Below are positions 10,453 to 23,503 of a stretch of DNA of 64,000 nt, piece by piece. Under the pieces are notes generated by a model that saw nothing but the letters and a program-made list of their open reading frames with translations, ran no database searches and was not told the origin of the DNA. Position numbers and translations under genes: made by a program. Positions within the stretch are counted from its first letter, which is position 1, and each line of letters starts with the position of its first letter. Where the stretch lies: positions 4,526,001 through 4,590,000 of the forward strand of contig OW051495.1 of the NCBI GenBank assembly GCA_932521035.1, in the 5' to 3' direction. The DNA is from Oscheius dolichura (taxonomy: Eukaryota; Nematoda; Chromadorea; Rhabditida; Rhabditidae).

Positions 10453-13400
10453 CTAAATTCGGATTGACCATTCCCTGTCCTCCCTCACCCGTATTTCATC
10501 CAGCTGAGCACAGACGTCGCGGAACTGGGTGGTCACGGTGCGTAGCTCCTGTTTGATGGCGGCCATCTCCGGCTGCTCGACCTCCCCGTTCGTGTCCTGA
10601 AGCGAGATGGCCTGCATCCTGGGGAACCAGTCCAGGTTGCGCTCCTTTATGCAGGTGGCCACGTAGCTCTCGGGCCCCGTGAACTCGGTCTCGTCCTTGA
10701 TCTGCAGCCAGACGATGAAGTAGAGGTAGTGCCAGAGGTTGTGCTCCATCTCCTGGTGCACCTCGAATGTCACCGTCCGGTTGTCGAACCTGAAACAGGC
10801 CGATACGGTCTCCCATCCCCCGGTTGCCCCACTTGCCCCTCTCCAGACCACAGATGAAACACGTGTTGTTGAGGACGTCCTCCTTGTCGTTCTTCTCCGT
10901 CCTCAGGTCGCCGAAGGTATCGATGATCACTCCGAAAATGAGGTTGAGGACGATGACGATGAGGATGACGAAAAAGGACAGGTCGTAGAAAATGCGGTAG
11001 TAGAAGGTGCTGTCTGCCGGGCCGATGTTCCTCAACACGTCGCCGATCCCGCCGCCGTTCCTCAGTCCCCAGTTCAGCGTCGTTATTATACACATCCGCA
11101 GCGTGTTACACATCAGTATCTTATCGGCTAAAGAGGGGGGTTCTACTTATTTCTAGAGAGACCTCCTACTTTCCTCTCCGTCGGTCTCCTTCACCTGGGT
11201 ACAGTCGATCCCGTCAGCACTGCAGGTGTCGTCGGCCACACCCTGGGTAGACAGCTTCGCGGGCGCCTCCAGTTCTGGCTGATCTAATTCCAGTGCAAAG
11301 TCTGAAGCCGAGGTAGGGAATGCTCGGGGGAGGATGACCTTTTTGGAAAGAGATGTAGCCGACGATGGCGTAGATGTAGACGAGGATCAGGGCGAGCATC
11401 CCCGTCAGGATGATGGACTGCCAGTTCCTTGTGACCGAGCTGATCACATTCCTCAGCGTCTCCTCTGACACCACAATGTCAAACAACTGGAGGATAATTT
11501 GGGGGAGAAGAGGAGAGTGACTCACCAGGATGGAGTAGAGGAGGTTGTTGTAGAAGAGGCCCGATATACACAGTATCAGGTAGGCCAGGTGGTAGTACAT
11601 ATCCCAGTCGGTCTGTAATATCGAGATAGATAGCCACCTCCCCGCTGCCTACCGCCCTCTCCATCCACGACTTGTCCTCCAAACCCTTGTTGCTGATGTA
11701 GGCCACAACGTGGATCGCCTTGTTCGTCAGCTGGAAATGATCTGTAAAGGACAGGGGGAGGAATATACCTGAGCTATCCCGAGGATGAGAAGAGCCGGTT
11801 GGATGCCGAGCAGGGCGGTCATGGCCAGAGTCAACGCGAGGAGAAACCCGCCCATGGCCGTAATCACACCGGAACTTTTAGCTAGGGTGGATCTGAAGGG
11901 AATATAGTAGAGGGTGGACGGAGACTGACTCTTCGTCCCACTGGGAGTAGAGGAAGATGATCGAGGCGAGGAACATAACGTAGAGGAGGGGGTTGGAGGA
12001 GTCGATGAGGGTACCAGCTGAACAATTCGAGTGAGAGGATCTGGGGGGCAGACATTGTTCGAATGGATAGTGGAAGGCGAGGATGAGGTTGATGAGACCG
12101 GCATAGATGAAGGAAAGCTTGGTCCAGAGGCGGAGACGGCGGGTGATGGCCGAGAGGTAGAAGCGGTCTGAAGAAATAAGGAGACGGGGGAGGACGGCTA
12201 ACCTTGTAGCTTCCTCTGCCACTTCATCTCCTCGTACAGGTACTCCCACTCGGAGAAGAACTCTGTGATTTTCGAGCCCTGGTTATCCCGTTCCGTGTTG
12301 TTGTACACTTGGAGTTTTGTCTCTTTCGTCAGGTAAGAACAGACGTCGTGGATGGGAAAGACGACCCTCTCCAGACTCCGGTCGCTCCTCACAATCTAAA
12401 ATGCCGTCATTGCAACGCCGGGGACTGACATACCTCGATCTGTGCCGTGTGCTTCTTGTAGTAGGTCAGGGCCTCTATCGTCTTCTGGTCCTTCTTCTCG
12501 TCCTCCGGGTCCAGACACTTCATTAGTTCCTCGTTGTGTCTCGACAGCTGATAGGCCAGGATGTAGATGTTGTGCCCGACCTGTGTTCACTGTCCCCTCG
12601 CGTCCTCCGTCCCCCTACCTCTCTCGGGTCGACCATGTGTGAATCCTCCGTCTCGATGAAGTTCTCCGTCGCCTTCGGATCGTCTTGGATAGAATTCGTC
12701 CCCGTCGAGTCAACAGATATCTCCGGCAAGGATACTGTAAACTTATTTAAAGAATAAGAGGATCGCTTACTTCCAGAAGTGTTAATTTGCGGAGACACGA
12801 CATTTTTGGCCCCATTTTGAATGGAATTGGCCCGGAGGAGGTTCCTTCGCATGACGCTGATCTCGAATTGTTTCGAGTTGGTCATACTGTAGGCCTGTGT
12901 GATGGCTTTCACCTGAAAAGACCCTCTTCTCCCAGCTCATCCCCAAAACCCACCAGTTGTTTCGGTCCACCGGCCATGTTGTGCATATTCTGGAGAACTC
13001 TTTCGGCGTTTTCACTGTCGTGTCGAGACTCCATAATAGCCAGGAGCAACTTCGACGCTTGACTCTAGAATGCCGTCAGTCACCCTCCTCCATCTTTAGT
13101 CCTTACCTTTATCTCGAGTGCTAGTTCCATGTGATCGTCGGCCAATGGTTTGATGTCATTGAGAACGAGGGATATGATAATATTTAGCCCATTCTCCTGC
13201 ATGGCCATCGTGTTCTGGTTCTCGTGACACGGCCCCTGACAGAATTCCGTCAAGGTGGCCAGTGTCTGGGTGATGAGGCTGAAGTTGTGCTCGCCGATCT
13301 CCCCGAACACTCCGAGACTTCCCTTCGTCGATCCACACACCTGAAATACGGTAATTATCCCGGCGGATAAGGGGGCAGAAGCAGTGTTTCGCGTCAAAGA

Positions 13401-16400
13401 GAAAAAACGAACTAAACGAAAGTGAAAGGTTAGCGAGTATACCTTGCTGGACTGGACACACCGGCGGTAGAGCTGATATCAAATGGAATGGGCACCGGGC
13501 GGGGGGACTCACCGTATCCAGGAAACTCAGGGTCTCGGCCACAAGGTTGTGGTTGGCTCTGTCCGATTGCTTCCGGATAAAGTTCTGTAGGACGCTGTTG
13601 TGGTTCTCACAGAGCAGCTGCAGAACTCGGAGGATCGGCTCGATTATGGCCACTTCGGGTGGAAGGGAGTCGGATGGTCTGAGAGGGGGCTTTGGAGGAG
13701 GCCTCTCTTGTCACACACCTGTCGTCGTCCTGGTAGGGAGTGAGGTCGGGCACACTGAGGGCCGTCTCGTTGGAGTGCTGGGACAATTCGGAGATCGACG
13801 GCTGGCGGACGGTGGAGCCGGCGAAGATGGAGGCTGCGAAGGGCGACTCGTGGGTGTCGACATTGGGGGTGAGGACAGTGGACGCTGAAAAGGAGGAGGA
13901 TGGACACAGACTGGGTGGCGCTGGATAGGACAGAGAAACGAGGCCCATGCAGGGAAAACCGAGACCCCATGCTTGTCAACCCATGCGAAACCAACAGTAG
14001 ATGGCATTGAGACTGAGTCTATGCCACCGGGGACGTTGCGGAATCACGACCAAGGGGCCGATACTGTGACGCGGAGTGGCACGGCTGGCTGGAGAGAAAA
14101 CATAGGGAGAACACCGGGTTACAGGGGGAAAAGAGAGAACTTACATCTTCTACTGACGGTCACCGACGACGCTGAAAACCAAGGGTTGATGCCCGCTCCC
14201 CCAGGAACTGCCTCTCCCGCATGCCTCACCTCCTTTCGGCTTGTTCTCCGTACACGCCAACATGTCGCTCTTCAGCTTGTTCTGGGCCGTCTGTATCCTC
14301 AGCGAGATGGCCTTGAAGAACGGCTCGTGGATGTCCTTCTTCTTCAGTCGCTTGTAGAAGGCGTCTTGTACCTGTAGCCCCCCTCGAATTACCGTCTGGG
14401 GGTAGACAGACCTTTCCATTTCCTTCATGGAGCAGAGCTTTTGCCAAGTGCATAGCCTTGATGAATATCTCCCGGCTCGGCTCGCTGATGACGATATCGA
14501 TGACCAGATCCGTCGCCCCCGCCGTGTTCAGGGTGCACTGGATCTCGTACAGCGACCGCTCCACGAAGCCCTTCACATCTCCCGGCTCGTGGATGGCCCC
14601 CACTTAAATGAGATAGGCCCTTCTCCAATACGAATTACCCTTGACCCCCTCGTAGGCCTCTGCCAGTTTTGACTGTTGTCGCTCCAGTTTGGCATGCCCA
14701 TGGGCCCCAAAGTACCTGCTCAATAGTTTCGAGCGCAGTGTCTGACCCTGAAAATGGTGTTGGCTATTTTTCTTGTGCTATGTGGAAAAAGAAAAATAAA
14801 AGTCCCAAAGCTAATTGTTATTGCGACATGCGAACCCAAAAAGACCGAAAATGTCTGATAAAACACGAACCAGAATAAGGCCGGTTGACCTGAATTTATG
14901 CTCCTATAACGAGAGTCAGTCATGGCTGAAACGGGAGACGAACCTGTTCTCCGAAGTGGCCCCGAGAGCTGCTACACATCTTGCACAGGGTCTGGAGCAC
15001 CCTCGTACAGAGATTGTCCTGCTTGTTGTTCATCAAGGTTTTACAATGCTGGACCAGTCTGAAAGGGGGCAATTAGGAGAGGCGCAGAGGGGGAGGGCTA
15101 CTTGCTGACGACGCCTCCCTTGGAACATTGCTCGCGGAGGACGGATCCCACGGGGAAGAGGAGCTCGGGCATGTGGAGGACGTCGACCAGGACACTCCCT
15201 TCGGCGGCATTCAACGGGAGGAGGAAGTATTTGAACTCGCCGATCATCATCTGGAAGTGGGAGGTCACTCCGGGCAGAGAGCAGTCTTACATGGTAACAG
15301 GTGACAACGTTCTGGGCATGCTCATGGTTGCGGTTATAACCCATGCCGGGCATCATCAGCGAGTTGGCTCGATATCGTTGGGTTTGCTAGAGATTAGGGA
15401 AACACACGGTTGACATGCGGAGAACTGACTCACCTGGTGGATACCGATGAATTTCGTCGAATTGACGGCGCTCTGCCATCTCTGTTTCGCATTTGGCTTG
15501 GCCGAGTGAGGGGCCATGGCCACCGTGGCCGGCAGGGTCAGGTTGTGTTCCTCGGCTGGAAGAGGGTGGCCCGTCTACCTCTAGACTTACCCCATTTACT
15601 CAGCCTCTTGATGCACTCGGACACGCGGTACCAATTCTTCGTGGACTTCGTCGACGGCAGCTGGTGGAACTTCTGGAGTTGAATCAAGTTTTGGAGAAGG
15701 GACGAGAACAGTTTTTGGTGTTGCTGAAAAGAAGACGACTGTGGCCACTCCTCTCCGCTTACAACGATGTCGACTTTGGCCTGGGCAGAATACGGCTTCT
15801 CGAAGAACTTGATTAGCGTCTCCGTCACCGTGGCACAGATGTACTGCTCCAGAGCCAGCCGGCCGGAATTCTGTTCCAATGTCAGCGAAGACCTCGAGTA
15901 CTCGTATTTCAACTGGAAGAATACAGTACTCCCAAAGAGTCGAAGGATACCTTTTTGATATCGGCGAGCATGTTGTTGAGTAGCTGGTCGATGTACTCTG
16001 CCTTGTAGGCGTCCTTCATCTCGGCGTCGGTGTCGATGTAACAGTGGAGCAGGAACTGGAAGTAGGCCTCCTTGACCTCCACCAGGCAGTGTTGAGAGAC
16101 GACCACGTGGACGATGTGCTCCATGGGGATCGCCGAGGCACACTTCAGCTCAGTCGTTCCAATCTTTCCCCGCGTACACATAGCCATTAGTCTGAACTCG
16201 TCTGTCTTTCTCAACTCGGCCTCCTCCTACTTGACCAATTCTATGTGATATTTCAGTGCGTGGGTATTGTCCAAATAGGGCGGCGCGTCCTTCATCATCT
16301 CCTCCAGCTGTTCGAAGGAGGCGTTGTCCACGTACAACTGTCGCACCTCGTCCGAGGCACTGCATATCTGAATCCTCCTATCTTCCTCTCCTCGTCTGTT

Positions 16401-19400
16401 CACCCACCTCGGTGGCCACTTTGTCCTGGCTGCTCTCGATCTCCTTGTCATAGGCACAGACCAGTGTCTGGAGCAGTTCGAGGAAGGTGCTGTTCCGCGA
16501 CTTGTGTTCGATGAGACCCACAATGTGGCTGATCAACTCTTCGGAGACATTCGACGCCAACTCCCGGTTGTTCCGAAATATCGACACAAGGGTCGCGGCC
16601 TCTTCCACCTGAATCTCGTCGTCTGCCTCAATCTCCCTCAACCCTACAGTTTCCACCCGGAGCATCCCCTCCTTGGGATCCTTCTCTATCGAAATGAACT
16701 TGTGCAGTCTGTTCTGGTTCTCCTTGTTCCCCTTGCAAAAACTTCTCAGAAACTCGTGGGACAGAGTGATCAGTTTCGGCATTTCTTGGTCGTTTTTCTA
16801 AAGCTCCTTTTTATTTCAAAGTCTCCACTGACCTTGTCGTAAGGAATACTCAAAAATTCGAGGACAACTTCGAAGACGCGCATATTCCGTAACAACTGCT
16901 GGTTCATAGTGTCCGGTTTGTCTTCCTTGTAGCACAACTTCTTCACCCTCACCAATATCTAGAATTTAGACAGTTTTCTAGTGTTACAGAAAATGTGCCT
17001 GTCGTATCAAAGGGTAGGCAATCAGAGGAGCACGGTCTCCCAGGTCCTGTAAAGCCAAGGCGGCCAGGTTGCGGTCGTCATTGATCAGGAGTTGTTGCAA
17101 GAGATGAAGACATTCGTTTTTGATGGATGGGTAGTGTTCGTCGATGACTTCCACGATGGCCTTCCGGGTGTCGTCCGAGGCGAAGGCCCTCGAGGTGAGG
17201 AGGGAGTGCGCCTCCAAGTCCATCTTGGTACTGAAAGCAGGCCTTCGGTCAGCCGTCCGTCGGCAACTGACACAAAAACCCACGTCTTCTCTTCGGTCAC
17301 GTCCTTGTTCTCCTGAGACTGGTGTCGGTCCCCGTGGACCCACAGCTCCGACTTCTCGGTCAGGTTCTTCAGGATGAACAGATCCCGGTCCACTTGGCGA
17401 TAGTTCTCTACATCCTCGTGGGATACCAAGAGTTGCACCTGGATAGAGGGTACTTTATTTCAAGGAGATCACCTGTTTCAGATCTTCGAGCAGTTCCTGA
17501 TATTGGGTGAAATGCCGGAAGAGCACCTTGAGGGCGATGCTGGTCAGGGGGGCGTAGTCCGACATTGTCATCTGGAGGAGGATGGCCAACAACAGCTGGC
17601 CATCTCCTCCATCCAGGTTCAGCTGGTGACCTGACGACTTGTAGATGGCATCGTACAGTTCCCGAGCAGCCTTGTCATTAATATCTTTAGGTTCTATTTG
17701 TTAGCAAGAGGAATTTCTCACCAGGAAACTGAGGAAGAGAGCCGTTCTGGTCACAGGGGAAATTCTGTTTGAACCACGATAAGGCCATTGTGATACGGTA
17801 GTCCCGTCTCACGTCCATCACAAATTGCAGGATTTCGGCAATGGTCAGTTTTGTTTTCACCAGCAGATTCTTGCTCTCCTTGGCCTTTGCGGTGTCCTCT
17901 ATCGGCTCGGGCACCCGAGAAGACATTTCGCTCGGCTTCCTTCCCCCGATCATCGACTTGGTCACCCGGGTTATCATCGTCATCCCGTGTGATACTGTCC
18001 GAGCTGTAGAAAGACGTTTTCGAATAGAGAATAATTACCAGTTTGGGCATCCTGAGGACAGTCGTCGGCGATGGCCAAAAGGGTCTTGGACAGGTGGAGG
18101 AGGCCGTCGAAGGTGTAGTAGCCGAACTGGGCCAGGGCCTTGGCGAGTGTCACCATCTGACCGACCCTTCTTTAAATGGAACCACTTGGCCTACCTCGGC
18201 CGTCAGTTTGTTGTTATTGACACTTTTTGAGTCCTTCTGTAGAACTGGCGCTCCTTTGATGTCGTTTTTCAGGGAGTCGAGGTACTTTCCGACCGTCTGC
18301 AGCACCATGTTGATGTGGTCGCTGACACGGACCCTCTCCCCGTCCGCGTACCCTTCCACCGAACACGTCTTATAACTGAATACTTTAATTCAAAATCAAA
18401 GAAGAAGCCTACGTGGATATCTCGACATTGGCCGGGATGTCCCACCAGAGACGAGCGTGTCGGATGGCACTGGCTGGGCTTCCTCGGACCACGTGGACGT
18501 GGAGCATGAGACGGGTGAACGAGGCTCGGACATCGCAGGGAAGACGAACATCCGACATGCATCTGAAGGAAAATGGTCAGTTGAAAGGAGGACGGGGAGA
18601 CAACCTCAAGACGAGGTCGATAGGCAGTTCCTGTGAGATGTTCATGAGTTTCTTGTCCGACGGGGGGTTGATGGCCAGGTACTGCTGCTCCTGGCACATC
18701 TGGGCCAGCAGATCCAGTTGGTGTCTAATTGTAACATAAACAGGAAACATAAATGAAAACATTACCTGTAATAGTCTAGGAGTTCCGACGCAGAGCCGGG
18801 TAGATTGGCATCTTCCGCCAGCTCGACCAGCGACCGCAGCTCCCCTGCCCATCCGACATGGACTTCCCCTTCGATAATCTTCGTCTCCATGAATATCCCC
18901 CGGTGTTTCTCGCTCAAGACGGAAGTACAAATGAGCTCTTGGATCTTTTTGTTGGCTTCTCCTCGACAGACACACAAATCCGCGAGGTAGTCCAAAAACC
19001 TGGGTGATTCAATAAAACGGAATAAGAAACGTCGCCTACTTTCCCTGGCGGTTGTTCCTGACCAACTCGACGAATCTCTCCACGTGTGGTGTCTTCACGT
19101 ACTTTTCCAGTAGTTTGGGATTATTGTGGAGGACAGCCGTCATGGTGTCCTCCGCCATTAGATCAAACCCGATTTGCTCTTGGATCTGCCCGAATTTCTC
19201 GGCCAGAAATTCTTGATTCTTTCTGTACTTTTCCTGGGAATATCTGTAACGGGCTCTGGACGCGAAATAAGATCTCTGACCTGAGGAGACTGTAGCTCAA
19301 CTGGAACATCGTCTTGAAGACTTCATTCCGGCCGTCGCTCAAGTCGGCCGGCGAACTCAGGATCGGCCGTATTTCGGTTGTCCCCTGCCGAGGTTGAAAC

Positions 19401-21791
19401 GGGGCTTTTAGCAATTTGAACACCTAAACTTTAAAATAATAACATTTATCGAAAAGGCCTACCTGGTCCAAGACTTCCTGTTCCCTTAACAGTTTCTGCC
19501 TGTCCCTCGACGGATTGAAGTCGATGATTTTCAGCGGGTCCAACATGTGGTTGTTGGTGCTCGTCACGAAGTAGATACACTCGATCAGGAGCTGGATGGT
19601 CACACTACTCGGCCTTGTTCCTCCCAACCAAAAAAACTCACTTCAAGATCTCCTTCGTAATGGTCGCCCCCGTTTCGATCAGCTCTATGAAATTCTTCAG
19701 GGCTCTACAGGCGTCGTTGGCAAAGTCCAGGTCCCGCACCTCGTTGGGAGAGACCGGCAGGAGGGCGAAGGTCTCCTTGTCGACCCGCGTCTTCTCACAG
19801 ATCACCCTCACCCAACCCTTCTCATTTTTGCTAGAAATATCAACGACTCCTCATAAAATAACCAAACACCAACCTGCTGTAGTAGAGGTTCTGTTTCTCG
19901 GTGGGATTCGTGGCATGAACCCAGCACTCATTTTTCTCATGTTGCAGCCGGACGAAGGACTTGCTGGGGATGTCTTTACTCTATAAAATGACTGCTGGAT
20001 TAGAGGAGACTCTTCCTACCTTCGGGATAGTACTCGGTTCCAGGTTGAACAGCAGATTGCCATCCATCTCTGGGAATTCCGCGTTGGTCGGCACGAGGAC
20101 ATGTGTCCCGATGGTCGGGTGGTCCTCCAATGGCCCATCCGAATACAGATGAGACGCCGGCGGGGCCAGGTAGTTCCTGTAACTGAGAACCTTCATTTCT
20201 GCTATATCCCTCTGATAATGTTAGACAGAAAACAGGACAAGGCGGTTAGGATATTGTGGTCAGACTCAATCCCTACCCGTCTTCGTCCTGCGGCAACTCT
20301 TCGCTGCTGAAAAGAACCATTAGGTGCTGGTTAAAAAGCATAAGTGCAGCTCTACGATGTTTGGTTTACCTCTCGGATTTCCCGATGCTGCCTATCCGAC
20401 TGGGGTCTCTACAAAATGAACGCCTCATTCTGGGGCAAAGCTTACTTCATCTGGAGGAGGCTCTGTCGTCTGCCGCCCCCGCTCGGCTTCACCGGGGCAT
20501 TCATCTGGACAACGGTCAGGTAGAGGTCGGTGGCCAGGTGCTTGAAGCGGTACTTCTCCCTCCACTTGGCCGATCCTCCTCGGTAGGCCTCCCTCTGCAC
20601 CACCTGCAATCCCCTTGTCTTCCCTTGTCCGACCTCCTCCCACCTGTACTTCCCAGAGTGCCCGGGAACTGGTGGCATCGGCCGCCGAGGGCCTATTTGT
20701 CATTCGGAGGAAGACAACATCCTGCGGGGGAGACTGTTTTGGGATGGTGTCGAGGGTTAGAAAAGTTTGTTGGTCGGCATGAAACAGACGGACCACGTCA
20801 CCCTGGAACCCGTCTTTCTCAGAAAAGAGGGCAGACTCACCGACTTGACGATATCTGGCTGGTTCTCGTTGTACAAGAGGAACATAAATATCTGCCACTC
20901 GGTCGACTCATTCAGACAGTTCACCTAAAATGGAGAAAGTAAACGGGAGGATGACCAGGGGCACCTCAGCTGCCGTCTTTCGGTCGGGGAGTGTGCTCTG
21001 GCTGAGATGGAGCTGGTGCTTGGTGTGACTGCTGGAGGACGGGTTGGTGGCCGAGTACGGCACCAGGGAGACCTTATTCCCGGCGGCCACGTTGTCTCCG
21101 TTACTGTAGTGTTTATACGCGGGTTCTATCACAAACCAGCTCCCTTCATTACCTGCTCTGTCCAGGTACACCTAGAGGTGCCAACTTGTCCAAAAGGAGG
21201 AGGCGCGTACCTTCATTGCGTTTCTTTCACATTTGGCAGGGGAATTCTTTTGAACTGTGAGATATTTGTCCGACTTGACGTGGAGCAGCTGAACCATAGT
21301 CCCGTACTGTACCACACTGCCCATCGTCTTCCGGAACTCGAGCTCGTTCTGTTCCTTCTCCTAAACCCTTCTTGTTATTTTGTTAATCCAGGAGACGGCC
21401 ACCTTGTCGGCGGCTATCCTCAGCCGGTTCATCATGTCCTCGTCGTAGGTGTAGTCCCCTCCCTGCATTTTCTTCTGCTCTGTCCAATAATGTTTATGGG
21501 CCCCGTAGCGATTGATCGGACAGACTTTGAACAGACAGTCTGTGACTGGAATAAGCAGAGCGCGGTGTCAATCAAACCTCTGAATTTCTTGGGAGGGCTC
21601 TCTGGTCGGCCATCACCCAACTCGACGATGAAACGGTCATCGACGAGGCCCAGGGTGGAGAGGAATCCCCGGTGCTGGGGCGAGTCTTCCGTGTAGAGGG
21701 AGATGATGTCCCCGATGTGGAGGAGGGATGTGTTGCCGCCACTTTCAATGCTCAGGCCGGCGGTGAGCTTCCGGCTGAGGTTGAACGACAT
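10453..21791 (-). CDS. Inositol 1,4,5-trisphosphate receptor (ER calcium-release channel)
   Basis: A very long gene of several dozen exons, most introns 30-45 bp, a few longer (about 170, 185 and 340 bp near 13.4, 14.8 and 14.1 kb). The N-terminus reads [15 protein letters not shown], the suppressor/MIR region of InsP3 receptors. The InsP3 core has [39 protein letters not shown] and, near 19.5 kb, [12 protein letters not shown], which carries the Arg/Lys residues that hold the phosphates. RIH-type helical repeats follow. The C-terminal channel has membrane helices at about 10.9-12.2 kb, the selectivity filter GGIGD, the inner helix [15 protein letters not shown], the [10 protein letters not shown] zinc-type linker, and ends [19 protein letters not shown] plus a coiled tail. 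The protein releases Ca2+ from the endoplasmic reticulum. Ryanodine receptor was excluded by the total size and the linker motifs. One contact residue in the FLRTTGR motif differs (see findings). Confidence 0.95.
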
Positions 21792-23503
21792 GGCTCCCTC
21801 GTTGCTGGAATGGCCCGCGTCAGTCTATAAGGGAGAGGCAATGGCTCCGGGGAAGGCCTGTCAGCGCAGCGTAGAAATGCGTCAGCCGAATGTCTTTTGT
21901 TACGGGAAAAGTTCTCTTTTCAGGCCTGATATTCCCCCGAAATAACTCGTTCGCCTGATGTATTCCGAGACGAACCGGTCCCGGCACCTACCTGATATCT
22001 TCTAGAGGCGACGGAGGAGAAGTGGCGTCATCCGGCAGGCCGAGGGCTGAAAACTAAACTGTCAGATGACGAATCTGGCAGGTAGGATCGAACAAACAGT
22101 AGGCACCCTGAGCTCCAGGCCGCCACACGCCTATAATCTGCTCGAGCAGCTCGTATCTTATCTCTTTTCCAGCCAACAAAGAGCGGAATCAATAGAAAAC
22201 GGTCCCTCAGGCTCAGGAGGAAGGAAAGGAAGAAAGGGAGGAAGGAGGACGGTGGGAGACCGATCGGGGAATGCCGTGGGAAAGGGAAGACAGCCGTTTT
22301 CCATCTGATCACAATGCGCATCTGATTGTCTCGTGGAAAGAGAAAAAGCGAGAGGCGGATAACATCACCGGCCACTCGAGCTGGCTAATGATACCGCGAT
22401 CAAACATTTCCTGCTCTTCAAGGGAACGTGCCCGATCGAATCGATTCAGTCTCTGACGCATTCCACGGAAGGAGAATTGTCGCCTTCTTCCCACCATCGG
22501 GCTCGGCTCTTCTCCCATTTTCGAGAAATAGGGGAAGAGGGGAAGAGGATAGTCTCCCTTTTTTGATCAAAGGCATCCGAATCACCCGCCTACGGTTCTT
22601 TTTTCTGCTCTTTTGCAAATGTTTACAGTGGTATTTTCGAGTGTGTGTCAGAGCGTTTCGCGGGGACAACTGTCCGAACAGTGTGCGACAAATTGAATAG
22701 GCAAAAAAGCAATTTGGCTATGGAAAGAGTCATGAAACGCCTGAAGACAGGGGAGAAAATGGCGATCGATTTCACTGAGTTTGTCTAGTGTTCACAGTCT
22801 CGCAAAACACGACAGATAAGCCTCTTTTGATGGTCGACTCGAGGATGGTAGCGAAGAAAAGGAGCTTTTAGCAGGCAGACAAGGACGAGGACGATGGTGG
22901 CCGACAGGGGAGATCACTTTTTGGAGGGGGAGAAGCTCAAAAAGGACGAAAGATTGTGTGTTTAGAGAACATAATGTGAGAATGGCCTCGAGGGAGAATT
23001 GATAAAACTGTGAGCGAGCTGAGAACCGGTTCGTTCGGGATAACCCCCATCCACGGTGGGCACGTGGAATACGAGAGATGATTATCTGGACGGGAACAGG
23101 GGAAGTTATCTGCTGATCTCTGACTGACCTTGTAAGCGTCATGGCTAGCGAACAATCGCTTTGACGTAACCTTCGGGCCATTATCAATTAATTCCGAAGA
23201 CTCACCGGAGCGACGGTTGCCCATCACATCGTGCCGAGGGGGACTGAGCCGTCGGCTGTACAAACTCTCTCCGCCGCTCCTGGTCACAGGCATGACCCCG
23301 GAGACGTGTGTATTCTGCCGGGAGAACCGGTCGGGCCCCTGTCCATCTTCAGCCTTCTCTCTGTCTCATCCTACCAGTTCCGTTAGTCTATGTGTTACTC
23401 AGCCCCGACCTTGTCGCCCTCGCTCTGACTCAGCTTCTGCCCCAGGCGGTCTTCGTTGTAAAAGGAACGAACGACCGGCTGCCACAGTCAGGCGAGTCTC
23501 CCC
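21792..23503. other. Intergenic region between the InsP3 receptor and the DB-module gene
   Basis: 1.7 kb between two divergent starts. Purine-rich stretches occur near 22.2-22.6 kb. No spliced gene, RNA gene or repeat recognised; probably promoters of both genes. Confidence 0.4.

Noticed and set aside
15538-16143. 201-residue minus-strand open frame in one piece
   Set aside because: Part of it is an InsP3 receptor exon ([20 protein letters not shown]), but the rest reads through introns and shifts frame, so it is not a separate gene.
20256-20942. 228-residue plus-strand open frame
   Set aside because: It is antisense to InsP3 receptor exons that carry clear family motifs; GC-rich coding sequence often leaves long antisense frames.
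21007-21696. 229-residue plus-strand open frame
   Set aside because: Antisense to the N-terminal InsP3 receptor exons; no motifs.
10453-21791. Ryanodine receptor instead of InsP3 receptor
   Set aside because: The gene is far too short, has the InsP3-binding-core motifs, and ends with the InsP3R-type [10 protein letters not shown] linker.
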